From the NCBI GenBank assembly GCA_027021615.1, contig JALUTY010000062.1, positions 1 through 36,608 on the forward strand: a DNA stretch of 36,608 nucleotides. The letters run 5' to 3'. Source of the DNA: a bacterium. Its GTDB lineage: Bacteria > Desulfobacterota > Deferrisomatia > Deferrisomatales > Deferrisomataceae. This document shows, piece by piece, positions 25,559 to 33,089 of this stretch. The notes beneath the pieces are model-generated. The model saw only the letters and a list, made by a program, of their open reading frames with translations, had not been told where the DNA came from and did not search any database. Position numbers and translations under genes: made by a program. Each line of letters starts with the position of its first letter. Position 1 is the stretch's first letter.

Positions 25559-25984
25559 ATGGACGCCGCCAAGGTCCGCGAACTCGTCAACGACCCCCGC
25601 CGGATCGGGGTGATGGCCACCACGAACCGGGCCGGCCAGCCCAACGCCGCGGTGTTCGGCTCGCCCTACATGCCCGACGACCACACCCTGGTGATGGGCC
25701 TGGGCGAGACCCGCACCGCCCAGAACCTGCTCGAGACCTCCCGGGCCGTGTTCCTCAGCGTGCTCCCGGCCGACAACCCCGTGGAGACCCAGGGAGTCCG
25801 GATCTACCTCAAGGTGCGCACCATGGAGAAGGAGGGGCCGAACCTGGAGGCTGTGAAGGACCGCATCCGGAAGGCGGCCGGCGACCGGGCCGCCGCCCGG
25901 GTCAGGTACGCCGTGTTCTTCGACATCGAGTCGACCCGGCCCCTGATCGACTGGGGCCCGGCGAGCAAGGAGCCACTGACCTAG
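25559..25984 (+). CDS. Pyridoxamine 5'-phosphate oxidase-fold flavin-binding protein
   Basis: A 141-residue split-barrel protein of the PNPOx-like superfamily (RRIGVMATTNRAGQPNAAVFGSPYMPDDHTLVMGLGETRTAQNL). Members bind FMN or F420 and reduce or oxidise small substrates. It follows the catalytic subunit by 5 nt with AAGGAG ahead of the ATG, so it is the last gene of the operon; a role in passing electrons to or from the hydroxylase is inference. Its TAG stop lies within the first four bases (CTAG) of a palindromic element, so the natural C-terminus may have differed. Confidence 0.85.
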   Translation: MDAAKVRELVNDPRRIGVMATTNRAGQPNAAVFGSPYMPDDHTLVMGLGETRTAQNLLETSRAVFLSVLPADNPVETQGVRIYLKVRTMEKEGPNLEAVKDRIRKAAGDRAAARVRYAVFFDIESTRPLIDWGPASKEPLT

Positions 25985-26166
25985 CCCGCACTATTCATGA
26001 AGCCTTCTACTGCAACCGCCGATTGCACGCCATCTCGGGGCGTGCTCGCGCCTCGGGGCTCGACGTACCGTGCAGCACGCCTGCACCCCTCGGGCGCTCG
26101 TGCTTGCCCCGATCTGCCGCACACTCGATGGTTTCGCGACGAACGCTCATGAATAGTGCGGGCTAG
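25981..26166 (+). mobile_element. Family A palindromic element, copy 3 (intact)
   Basis: A 186-bp element with perfect 20-bp terminal inverted repeats, ctagcccgcactattcatga at 25981-26000 and its complement at 26147-26166. Pairing continues imperfectly for about 65 bp on each arm, so the whole element could fold into one long hairpin. No open frame fits a protein. It lies between the operon stop codon and its terminator, apparently inserted there. It supplies the TAG stop. Confidence 0.85.
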
Positions 26167-26167
26167 C

Positions 26168-26205
26168 CAAACCGGCCGCTGCCCCGAGGGGCAGCGGCCG
26201 GTTTG
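26168..26205 (+). terminator. Strong hairpin terminator of the molybdenum hydroxylase operon
   Basis: A perfect 17-bp stem (26168-26184 with 26189-26205) with loop cgag, ending in gtttgctt on the plus strand. It sits 2 bp after family A copy 3, which separates it from the operon it probably serves. Confidence 0.7.
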
Positions 26206-26257
26206 CTTCCGGGGCCTCCACGCGCCCCGACCCTGCCCATCGTCTTGCTTCTGCCCC

Positions 26258-26285
26258 TTGACACCGCCTTTTTTTCTTGTAGGGT
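26258..26285 (+). promoter_or_regulatory. Promoter of the multidomain lipoprotein gene
   Basis: A perfect TTGACA (26258-26263), a 16-nt T-rich spacer and TAGGGT (26280-26285). The -10 is poor but the arrangement is consistent with a sigma70-type promoter; the leader is about 90 nt. Confidence 0.5.
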
Positions 26286-26381
26286 CCGCTCCAAACACAT
26301 TAGCGACTTTTTTCATCCACTATACAGATTTGATCTCGTGGGAACGGACACCCCCGCCCCCCCCAACAAGGAGGGATCCTA

Positions 26382-29300
26382 ATGAGCCCCCGCACTCTCG
26401 GCCCAAGAAACCGAACAGGAACGCCTCCCCCATGGGCTTGGCTCCCGCTCGTGCTGCTACTGCTCGCCCTGACGCCGGGTTGCGGCGGGGGGGATGGCGG
26501 AGGCACGGAAGTCATCCCGAGCGGGGACACCTCCCCTCCCGTGGTCACGGCGACTCCTGCCGGGGGCACGTACACCGAGCCGGTCTCCGTGACCCTTTCG
26601 GCAGACGAGTCGGCAACCATCTACTACACCACGGACGGCTCGGAGCCCACGACGTCCTCCGAAACGTACCAAAGCCCCATCGCCGTGAGCGGAACCACAA
26701 CGGTGCGGTTTTTCGGGGTGGACAGCGCAGGGAACGAGAGCACGGTGACAACCGAGGAGTACGCCTTCGAGATCCCTCTGACGGTGTCCGGGCAGGTCCT
26801 GCTCGACGACGGGGTGACCCCTGTGGAGGGTGCGACGGTGACCGTGAGTCTCTCGGACGAGGCGGCCAGGCGGGCGGTTCGAGCCGCCAAGCGTGCATCT
26901 TGGGAGGCTCGAGACTACACCCGACCCGGTGCGAAACAGAGGGCCCAGGAACGACGCCGCCAGGGGCGCTCGCGGGTGACCTTGCGGGTGTTTGGGACCC
27001 AGTCCGTAACCACGGATACACAAGGCAACTTCCAAGTTACCGTCAGCTCGGACCAGCTCCCCATTCACGTGCTGGTCGAGGTGGCCCATCAACCGTCCGG
27101 AGCTCCGTTGATCGAGTCAGCCAGGTGGCAAACGGTGTCGGAGGCGGGCACGGTGACCTTGACGCCGATCACGATACCGAACCCGCAGGGCAGGGAGGCG
27201 GCACGCAGCGGCGACACCGCGGCGACGTCGGATGGGGCGGTGGAGTTCTCGGGGCTGCCGGACGAGGTGGATCGCTTGTTTGCCACTACCTTCGACCCGG
27301 GGGACCAGGCGGGAGACGACCCCGGCGAGCAGGCGTTCCCCGGCGAGTTCTCCGAGCTGGGCCAGGTTCCCTTGAACTCGACGGCTTTTCTCTGGGTGGA
27401 AGCCCTGGACGCGGACGGCAACCCGGTGAGCAACCTGGGCGACGCGGTGACGATCCGGGCCAAGATCCCCAAGACCCAGTGGGCGGATCTGGAGGACATC
27501 ACCTCTGGCACGGACCGGATCGAGCTCCCCATGTACTTCTACGACGAGGACTCCCAGATGTGGGAGCAGGGGGACACGCCCGGCTGGCTGGAGGCGGCGG
27601 ACGGAACGGTTCTTCCCGAGGATGCCCAGAGCGAGATCCTGGACGGATCGTACGACCAAGACGTGTACGCCGTGTTCACCACGACCCACTTCTCGTGGAT
27701 GAACGTGGATTACGCCTACATCGGCCCGTGGACGTTGTCCCGTCTGGACCGTTCCAAGAGGAACGTGGACTGCCTCTACGAGGCGATGCAGCTCGCCAAA
27801 GCCATTGTCAGGTCCCAGAAGGGACACGATACGTACAAGCAGTTCAACAAGGCGGACGGCGACCTGGACGTGGAGCTGGCCGACGGGAAAGGCCCTGAGC
27901 TCAAGAGCACGAACCTCAAGGGCGCGTACGGAGAGTTCAAGGGCAACGAGAACGGCGACCAGGACGATCAGCTCTATTTCGACAATACGATGTGGGACGG
28001 CTGCAAGGAGGGGGCGACCGAGAAGCAGAAGAAGAACACAACCCTGCTGATGGCCGTCACGCTCGTGCACGAGACCGCCCACTGGAAGTGGGACGTAAAG
28101 CACGAAAACGGCAACTGGAAGAACGCAGAGCCGGGGGGAGAAGCAGGGAACCAGCTCGAGCGGGACCTGTTCGGGGGAATCGTGGCTGGCGGCCCGGACG
28201 GGCTCTCCGTGGACGGGAACGCCTTGTCCGACACGGTGCGCGACCGGTGGCTGAAGAAGGACAGCTGGCCTGCGGCCTCCGCTGCAAACCGAAGGGTCCC
28301 TCTAGTGGCTCAGACGGCCGAGGAGGAGGGCGAGTCGCCGATCCGCATGACCCTGACGCTGGACGACACGAGTTATGAGCTCGGCGACAACATCCTAGCC
28401 ACGGTGACCTACGAGAACGTGTCCGCGAGCGCCGTAAAGGTACTGACCCTCAACCAGCTCGAAGGGTACCCGCTGTGGTTCGAGATCGTCCGGGAGGGGG
28501 AGACGGAGCGGGTGGCGTTCCGGGGAGCCCGAGCCAAGCGGATCATCGACTATGAGAACGACTTCACGACAATCCAGCCCGGCCAGACCCTGGACGTGGA
28601 GACCTGGCTCGTCCGCGACCCCGAGTCGGGCGAACGCCGGTACAACCTCATCCGCTCAGGAAACTATCAGGTCACCGCCTTCTATAGCCCCCACTTCGGC
28701 ATCCCCCAGACCGAGTCCGACCCGGTCTCCTTCTCCGTGGCAGCAGGCGGCAGCGTCTCGGGCACGGTGACCCACGCCAGCACCGGCGCCGCGCTGGAAG
28801 GAGCCGTCGTGAGCGCCGTGCAAGACGGCCAGGAACTTGACAGCGCCACCACCGACGCCCAAGGGAGCTACACCATCCCGGAGCTGCCCGGCGGAACCTA
28901 CACCTTGGAGGTCAGCGCTCCGGGGTTCCTGCGCACGTCGCAGGAAGGGGTAACCGTTACGGCCGGCCAGGACACCCAGCAGCACTTCTCCCTGACCCCC
29001 CTTCTCACGGCCGGCCAGGTGCAGATCGTGCTGACGTGGGGTGAGTCGCCCGGTGACCTGGACTCCCACCTCTGGCTCCCGCCCACCCAGCCTTACCACG
29101 TGTACTACAACCGCGAGGGAGCCACAGACGGCTGCCCGTTCTCCGGGCTCGACGTGGACGACACGGACTCGTTCGGCCCCGAGACCATCACGATCTCGCA
29201 GAAGGTCTCGGGCGGACAGTACGTGTACTACGTACACAACTACAGCGTGGTCCCGGACCTGGCAGGCTCCGGGGCCCAGGTCGAGGTGTTCGACTCGTCC

Positions 29301-29798
29301 GGCCGGATCGCCACGTTCACCGCTCCGGACACCGGAAGCGGCACGTACTGGCACGTGTTCGACCTGGACGGGGATACGGGCGCGATCACCGAGGTCAACG
29401 AGATCACGGACGCCGAGCCCCGGCCCTACCTGGACACGGGTGCGGGGTGCGGCGACACGCCCACGGTAACGTTCGACTCGGCGGAACAGTCGGTGGGCGA
29501 AGCGGACGGAACGGCGTCGGTCGGAGTGAGCATCGACTTCTACTGGCCGCTGGACATCACGGTGCCGTTCACGGTCGGGGGCACGGCCACGGAGGGCAGC
29601 GACCAGGATTACTCCCTGGACCCGACGGGAAGCGTGACGATCCCGGCGGGCCAGACCTCGGCCACCATCACGGTGACGATCCACAACGACACGGCCGTCG
29701 AAGGGGACGAGACCGTGGAGATCTCCCTGGGGACGCCCGATCAAGGGAGTCTGGGCGAGACCACCCAGCACGTGTTGACCATCACCGACGACGACTGA
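26382..29798 (+). CDS. Large multidomain lipoprotein with HExxH motif and beta-sandwich repeats
   Basis: A 1138-residue cell-surface protein. The signal peptide ends in LTPGC (Cys34), a lipobox. Domains in order: a chitobiase/HEX C-terminal-type beta-sandwich (about 48-122, SGTTTVRFFGVDSAGNEST), a carboxypeptidase-regulatory-like repeat (about 133-250), an unassigned region, then a zinc-peptidase-like segment LVHETAHWKWD with HETAH at 563-567 and a possible third ligand in GGEAGNQLE (587-593). A beta-sandwich (about 660-780), a second carboxypeptidase-regulatory domain (about 787-870), a YfaP/DUF2135-like domain (GESPGDLDSHLWLP, about 878-1010) and a Calx-beta domain (about 1024-1138) follow. 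AAGGAGGG precedes the ATG. It is monocistronic. Peptidase activity is possible but unproven. Codon use is less extreme in GC than neighbours. Confidence 0.85.
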   Translation: MSPRTLGPRNRTGTPPPWAWLPLVLLLLALTPGCGGGDGGGTEVIPSGDTSPPVVTATPAGGTYTEPVSVTLSADESATIYYTTDGSEPTTSSETYQSPIAVSGTTTVRFFGVDSAGNESTVTTEEYAFEIPLTVSGQVLLDDGVTPVEGATVTVSLSDEAARRAVRAAKRASWEARDYTRPGAKQRAQERRRQGRSRVTLRVFGTQSVTTDTQGNFQVTVSSDQLPIHVLVEVAHQPSGAPLIESARWQTVSEAGTVTLTPITIPNPQGREAARSGDTAATSDGAVEFSGLPDEVDRLFATTFDPGDQAGDDPGEQAFPGEFSELGQVPLNSTAFLWVEALDADGNPVSNLGDAVTIRAKIPKTQWADLEDITSGTDRIELPMYFYDEDSQMWEQGDTPGWLEAADGTVLPEDAQSEILDGSYDQDVYAVFTTTHFSWMNVDYAYIGPWTLSRLDRSKRNVDCLYEAMQLAKAIVRSQKGHDTYKQFNKADGDLDVELADGKGPELKSTNLKGAYGEFKGNENGDQDDQLYFDNTMWDGCKEGATEKQKKNTTLLMAVTLVHETAHWKWDVKHENGNWKNAEPGGEAGNQLERDLFGGIVAGGPDGLSVDGNALSDTVRDRWLKKDSWPAASAANRRVPLVAQTAEEEGESPIRMTLTLDDTSYELGDNILATVTYENVSASAVKVLTLNQLEGYPLWFEIVREGETERVAFRGARAKRIIDYENDFTTIQPGQTLDVETWLVRDPESGERRYNLIRSGNYQVTAFYSPHFGIPQTESDPVSFSVAAGGSVSGTVTHASTGAALEGAVVSAVQDGQELDSATTDAQGSYTIPELPGGTYTLEVSAPGFLRTSQEGVTVTAGQDTQQHFSLTPLLTAGQVQIVLTWGESPGDLDSHLWLPPTQPYHVYYNREGATDGCPFSGLDVDDTDSFGPETITISQKVSGGQYVYYVHNYSVVPDLAGSGAQVEVFDSSGRIATFTAPDTGSGTYWHVFDLDGDTGAITEVNEITDAEPRPYLDTGAGCGDTPTVTFDSAEQSVGEADGTASVGVSIDFYWPLDITVPFTVGGTATEGSDQDYSLDPTGSVTIPAGQTSATITVTIHNDTAVEGDETVEISLGTPDQGSLGETTQHVLTITDDD

Positions 29799-29819
29799 CC
29801 CCCTTCTTGCCCGTCACGA

Positions 29820-29852
29820 GCCGGCCTCCCCCAGGGGGAGGCCGGCTTTTTT
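29820..29852 (+). terminator. Rho-independent terminator of the lipoprotein gene
   Basis: A 12-bp stem gccggcctcccc/ggggaggccggc with a 3-nt loop and TTTTTT (29847-29852), 22 nt after the stop codon. It may also serve the converging ferredoxin gene. Confidence 0.93.
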
Positions 29853-29863
29853 CCCCTTTCGGG

Positions 29864-30988
29864 CTAACCTCGGCTCGCCAGCAGCCGGTCGAGCTTGGAG
29901 CGTAGGGCGGCGACGGCCAGGCGGGTGGGGGCGAGGGTGCCCCGGGCCCGACCGAGCCGGAGCAGGGTCTCCTGATAGGTGCGGGGCACGTCGGGGGTTC
30001 GGGGCTTGCGGGACAGGGACAGGGCGTCCTTGGGGCACCGGGTGACGCACAGCCCGCAGCCGATGCACCGCTCGGCCGCCAGCCGGACCCGCTCCCCGTC
30101 GAGCTCCAGCGCTCCCATGGTGCAGCGGTCCACGCACCTGCCGCACCCCACGCAGGAGCCCTCTTCCAGCCGCACCGCGAACGCGCTCGACACGATCTCG
30201 GCCGGACGGGGGTGGCGGGCGATGTTCTTGAGCACCTGGCAGCAACATCCGCAGCAGCAGCAGATGTTCACGGCCTTCTGGGAGTTGGAGGGCTGGAGCA
30301 CCAGCCCCTCCTCCTCGGCCCGGCTCAGGATCTCCAGGGCCTCCTCCGCACCGATCCGGCGGCCGACCCCCCGCCGCTCGTAGTAGTCGGCGGCCATGCC
30401 GAAGATCAGGCAGGCCTCCTCGATCCGGTCGCACCCCTTGCCTGCCAGCTTGTGCTCCCGCCGGCAGATGCACGGAGCCACCAGGATCTTCTTCTGCCCC
30501 CGCACCAGCTCGTCGGCCCGCTCGTAGTCCATGACCGCGTGCTCCACCGGCACGGCCCGGCCCACCGGCACGGTGCGCAGCTGGGGAGACTTCTTCCACG
30601 TCTCCGGATCGAACAGGTGGGGGATGTACTCGTTCACGTCCCGCACCAGCTCGGGGTCCAGGTCGTTCACGTGGTACTCCCAGATCCCGATCACGAACTG
30701 GGCGGCCATGTAGAGGGCGGGCCTGCCCGGTCGGGCCCTCGAGAACACCAGCCCGCGGCGGACCATGGCCTCCAGCCGGGCTTCGGCCTCCTCGGGGCTC
30801 AGGCGGGCCCGCCGGGCGATCACCCGCGCCTCCTCCGGGATCACGCCGAGGCACAGCGCCAGCTCGGCCTCCTCCCGGGTGAACAGCCGCTTGAGGATCC
30901 GGATCTCCACCCCCGAGTCGGTCCGGGGGTACCCGCCGGGCAGGCGGTCTAGGTGGCGAGCCAACCGTTCGTACACGTCCTGGGCCAT
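29864..30988 (-). CDS. Winged-helix plus Cys-cluster plus 2x[4Fe-4S] ferredoxin protein
   Basis: A 374-residue cytoplasmic protein. Residues 30-95 look like a winged helix (FTREEAELALCLGVIPEEARVIARRARLSPEEAEARLEAMVRRGLV). The middle contains APCICRREHKLAGKGC (171-186) and the striking run NICCCCGCCCQVLKN (241-255), with seven Cys in eight residues. Two ferredoxin motifs follow, CVGCGRCVDRC (279-289) and CIGCGLCVTRCP (308-319). Such proteins occur in sulfate- and metal-reducing anaerobes and are annotated as ferredoxins, but their role is unknown. Octamer repeats lie in the leader and AAGGAG precedes the ATG. It might be a redox or metal sensor, or an electron carrier; I cannot choose between these. 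Confidence 0.85.
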   Translation of the reverse strand: MAQDVYERLARHLDRLPGGYPRTDSGVEIRILKRLFTREEAELALCLGVIPEEARVIARRARLSPEEAEARLEAMVRRGLVFSRARPGRPALYMAAQFVIGIWEYHVNDLDPELVRDVNEYIPHLFDPETWKKSPQLRTVPVGRAVPVEHAVMDYERADELVRGQKKILVAPCICRREHKLAGKGCDRIEEACLIFGMAADYYERRGVGRRIGAEEALEILSRAEEEGLVLQPSNSQKAVNICCCCGCCCQVLKNIARHPRPAEIVSSAFAVRLEEGSCVGCGRCVDRCTMGALELDGERVRLAAERCIGCGLCVTRCPKDALSLSRKPRTPDVPRTYQETLLRLGRARGTLAPTRLAVAALRSKLDRLLASRG

Positions 30989-31002
30989 GGAAGCTCCTTT
31001 TC

Positions 31003-31042
31003 GGAGGCTGGAAGGCTAGAAGGGTGGAAAGCTGGAAGGCTG
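31003..31042 (-). repeat. Octamer repeat array in ferredoxin gene leader
   Basis: On the transcript strand about five units (TTCCAGCT, TTCTAGCC, TTCCAGCC) begin 14 nt before the start codon. The rest of 31043-31152 shows no gene. Confidence 0.75.
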
Positions 31043-31152
31043 AACCCCCGCCCGGCTGCGACGGCTTGGAGCCTTGAGGGCGAGGGCTCATGAATACCCA
31101 TTCAGCAGAGACCCTACACGAAACCCCTTGGGGCCGCAACGGGGATGTCTTT

Positions 31153-31230
31153 TACCAAGTTGCGTTCAAACCAAGATCCATCCGGGGGGGCCGGGGCAAG
31201 GGGTCTGATGGCTTTGAACGCAACTTGGTA
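31153..31230. mobile_element. Family C palindromic element, copy 1
   Basis: A 78-bp element with perfect 18-bp terminal inverted repeats, taccaagttgcgttcaaa (31153-31170) and its complement (31213-31230). A longer relative with the same ends is at 32978-33089. Non-coding. Confidence 0.8.
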
Positions 31231-31238
31231 TTTTAGAC

Positions 31239-31313
31239 CTTCAGCCTTCTGGCTTCCCGCTTTCTAGCCTTCTGGCTTTCCAGCCTTCGAGCCTTCCCGC
31301 GGGCCGAAGGCCC
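31239..31313 (+). repeat. Octamer repeat array with hairpin upstream of 31385 gene
   Basis: Units TTCTGGCT, TTCTAGCC and TTCCAGCC read on the plus strand, the same strand as the next gene, and end in a gggccgaaggccc hairpin (31301-31313). Confidence 0.75.
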
Positions 31314-31384
31314 AAAAAGGGTTCCGTTTCTGGGTGCGGCTGTTAGACTGGGGTGACACGGCCCCGGGCGGAAAGGAGTGGGCC

Positions 31385-31819
31385 ATGGGATTCTTCAACC
31401 GACTGTTCGGCGGCCAGGAGGAACTCCCGGAACTCGACGCCGCAAACCCGGTCGCACGGCGTCTGGAGGAGGTGAAGCCCGCCCTCGAGGACCTGGCCAA
31501 ACGGGTCCGGGATCCCTTGGAGGTGGTGCCCTGCCCCCACGGGACCTTCGTGTTCATCGGAAAACCCCGGAAGCGCTTCGGCGCAGCCTGGGTGGAGGGG
31601 GGTAAGGTAAAAAACCTCCGCCAGTTCGCGGAGGAGCACCACATCCCGTCCGACCGGCTGGGCTCGCTGGTGGAGGCCCTCCAAAAGCTCTACGAGCACG
31701 AGGCCATGAAGGTCCCCCGCTACGTGACCCGGGTGGCCGAGCGCACCGTGGTGGTGGACGCTTCCGAAGAGCTCGGCCGGAAGGTCGAGCAGATGCTCCA
31801 GCAGACCGCAACCCATTAA
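31385..31819 (+). CDS. Small conserved hypothetical protein
   Basis: A 144-residue cytoplasmic protein that I do not recognise. It starts MGFFNRLFGGQEE, a short amphipathic N-terminus often seen in membrane-peripheral proteins. A helical segment (about 25-45), a beta-rich segment (GTFVFIGKPRKRFGAAWVEGGKV) and a C-terminal helix rich in charge follow. The ATG has AAGGAG 8 nt upstream; an in-frame GTG 17 codons earlier is less likely. It stands alone between two palindromic-repeat regions. Confidence 0.7.
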   Translation: MGFFNRLFGGQEELPELDAANPVARRLEEVKPALEDLAKRVRDPLEVVPCPHGTFVFIGKPRKRFGAAWVEGGKVKNLRQFAEEHHIPSDRLGSLVEALQKLYEHEAMKVPRYVTRVAERTVVVDASEELGRKVEQMLQQTATH

Positions 31820-31823
31820 GTAA

Positions 31824-31840
31824 GGGAGCCCGATGCTCCC
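31824..31840 (+). terminator. Weak hairpin after 31385 gene
   Basis: A 6-bp stem gggagc/gctccc with a 5-nt loop 4 nt after the stop codon; no clear T run. Confidence 0.35.
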
Positions 31841-31909
31841 CCTTGCGATCCGGAACCGGCGCCGCCTCCCCATTCACTCGCCCGGGGCCGGGGTGCCGCC
31901 GGTTTCGTT

Positions 31910-31946
31910 CGGCCCGGCCGTTCCAGCGGAACGCCGGGCCGTTTCG
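31910..31946. terminator. GC hairpin between convergent genes
   Basis: Stem cggcccggc (31910-31918) with gccgggccg (31933-31941), an inner gttcc/ggaac pairing, then tttcgt on the plus strand. A plausible terminator between the converging 31385 and GH130 genes. Confidence 0.45.
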
Positions 31947-31956
31947 TGTCCATCCC

Positions 31957-32880
31957 TTACCCATCCTCGATCGCCCGGAGGATGTCCTCGGTCCGCGCCT
32001 CGGCCAGGCCGATGCAAGTGTCGGCCGCGCCGTAGTACATCTTAAGCCTCCCATCCGGCTCCGGCACGAGCCCGCAGGGGAACACCACATTGGGCACGTC
32101 GCCCGTTCGCTCGTAAGGCTCCTCGGGACCGAAGATGAAGTGGGGGGCGTACCCCAGCACCCGATCCGGACGATCCCGCTCCAGGAGCGTGGCCCCCACC
32201 CGGTACAGGGTGCCGGCGCCCGTGCCCCGCACCCCGTGGTAAAGCACCAGCCAGCCTCGGTCCGTAAGCAGGGGCGGGGTGCTTGCCCCCAGCTTCGCCC
32301 CGGACCAGCCGGGCTCCGGGCCCAGGACCACCCGCGCGTCCCCCCAGTGACGCAGATCCGGGGAGTACTGGATCCAGATCGCGCCCGGAACGCCGTGGTA
32401 CCCGCCAGGCCGGTCCAGCATGGCGTACCGGCCGCCGACTCGATCCGGGAACAGCACGGCGTCCTTGTTGGGAACCTCGGTCACCAGAGCGATCCGCTCG
32501 AACCCCTGGAAGTCGTGGGTGCGGGCCACGCCCACCCGGGGGCCGTGGCGGCTGAACGCGGTGTAGGTGATGTAGTACGCCCCATCGATGAGGGTGATCC
32601 GGGGGTCCTCCAGGCCGTACTCCTCGTACGGCCCGAACTCGGGGTCCTGAGCCGGCTCCACCCACGGCCGGGGGTCCACGCGGAACCGGTACCCGTCCTC
32701 GGAGCGCGCCAGGGTGAGGTGGCTGTGGCCGCGAAGGTCCTCCACCCGCAGGAGCAGGAGGTACTCGTCTCCAAACCTGCACGCGGCCGCGTTGAACACG
32801 GTGTTGCAGGCGTAAGGGATGTCCTCCCGTCGGATGATCGGGTTCTCGGCGTACCGTTCGAAGGGACACAGGTGCTTCAT
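31957..32880 (-). CDS. Glycoside hydrolase family 130 protein (mannoside phosphorylase type)
   Basis: A 307-residue five-bladed beta-propeller protein of GH130, whose members phosphorolyse or hydrolyse beta-mannosides. Motifs are NPIIRREDIPYACNTVFNAAA, LLLRVEDLRGHSHLTLARSEDG, YGLEDPRITLIDGAYYITYTAF, WSGAKLGASTPPL, GWLVLYHGV and YYGAADTCIGLAEA, all typical of the family. I prefer the ATG at 32880; a TTG four codons upstream is possible but neither has a strong ribosome site. It lies downstream of a GT4 glycosyltransferase and probably acts on the same mannose-containing glycan. The leader has heptamer repeats. Confidence 0.88.
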   Translation of the reverse strand: MKHLCPFERYAENPIIRREDIPYACNTVFNAAACRFGDEYLLLLRVEDLRGHSHLTLARSEDGYRFRVDPRPWVEPAQDPEFGPYEEYGLEDPRITLIDGAYYITYTAFSRHGPRVGVARTHDFQGFERIALVTEVPNKDAVLFPDRVGGRYAMLDRPGGYHGVPGAIWIQYSPDLRHWGDARVVLGPEPGWSGAKLGASTPPLLTDRGWLVLYHGVRGTGAGTLYRVGATLLERDRPDRVLGYAPHFIFGPEEPYERTGDVPNVVFPCGLVPEPDGRLKMYYGAADTCIGLAEARTEDILRAIEDG

Positions 32881-32891
32881 GGTGTCACCCA

Positions 32892-32925
32892 ACTTCGGTC
32901 TTCGGTCGACGGTCCTCGGTCGAGG
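32892..32925 (-). repeat. Heptamer (GACCGAA) repeats in GH130 leader
   Basis: On the transcript strand gaccgaggaccgtcgaccgaagaccgaag-type units end about 12 nt before the start codon. The GT4 leader carries the same motif in the same position and orientation. Confidence 0.65.
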
Positions 32926-32977
32926 GCGGCTCCGGAGCCGGCCTCATGCCCCGACCGGCAAGGCTCGCCCCGCCCCA

Positions 32978-33089
32978 TACCGAGTTGCGTTTAAACCGAG
33001 ACTTCTCGGGGACGGGGCAAGAAACCTGCCTCCGGCAGGTTTCTTGCCCCTCTGCTCGGGGGTCCAATGGCTTTGAACGCAACTTGGTA
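32978..33089. mobile_element. Family C palindromic element, copy 2
   Basis: A 112-bp element with 18-bp terminal repeats (taccgagttgcgtttaaa and tttgaacgcaacttggta, two mismatches). Nested inside is a perfect 17-bp stem (ggggcaagaaacctgcc, 33014-33030 with its complement after a 3-nt loop). Its right edge directly abuts the TGA stop (33090-33092) of the GT4 gene. Confidence 0.8.

Noticed and set aside
26156..27898. Overlapping plus-strand frame across the lipoprotein 5' half
   Set aside because: Different frame from the domain-bearing protein; Gly/Arg-rich with no recognisable domains and no ribosome site.
32978..33089. Family C copy 2 as a plain Rho-independent terminator
   Set aside because: It has a strong hairpin but no T run, and shares 18-bp ends with another element at 31153-31230.
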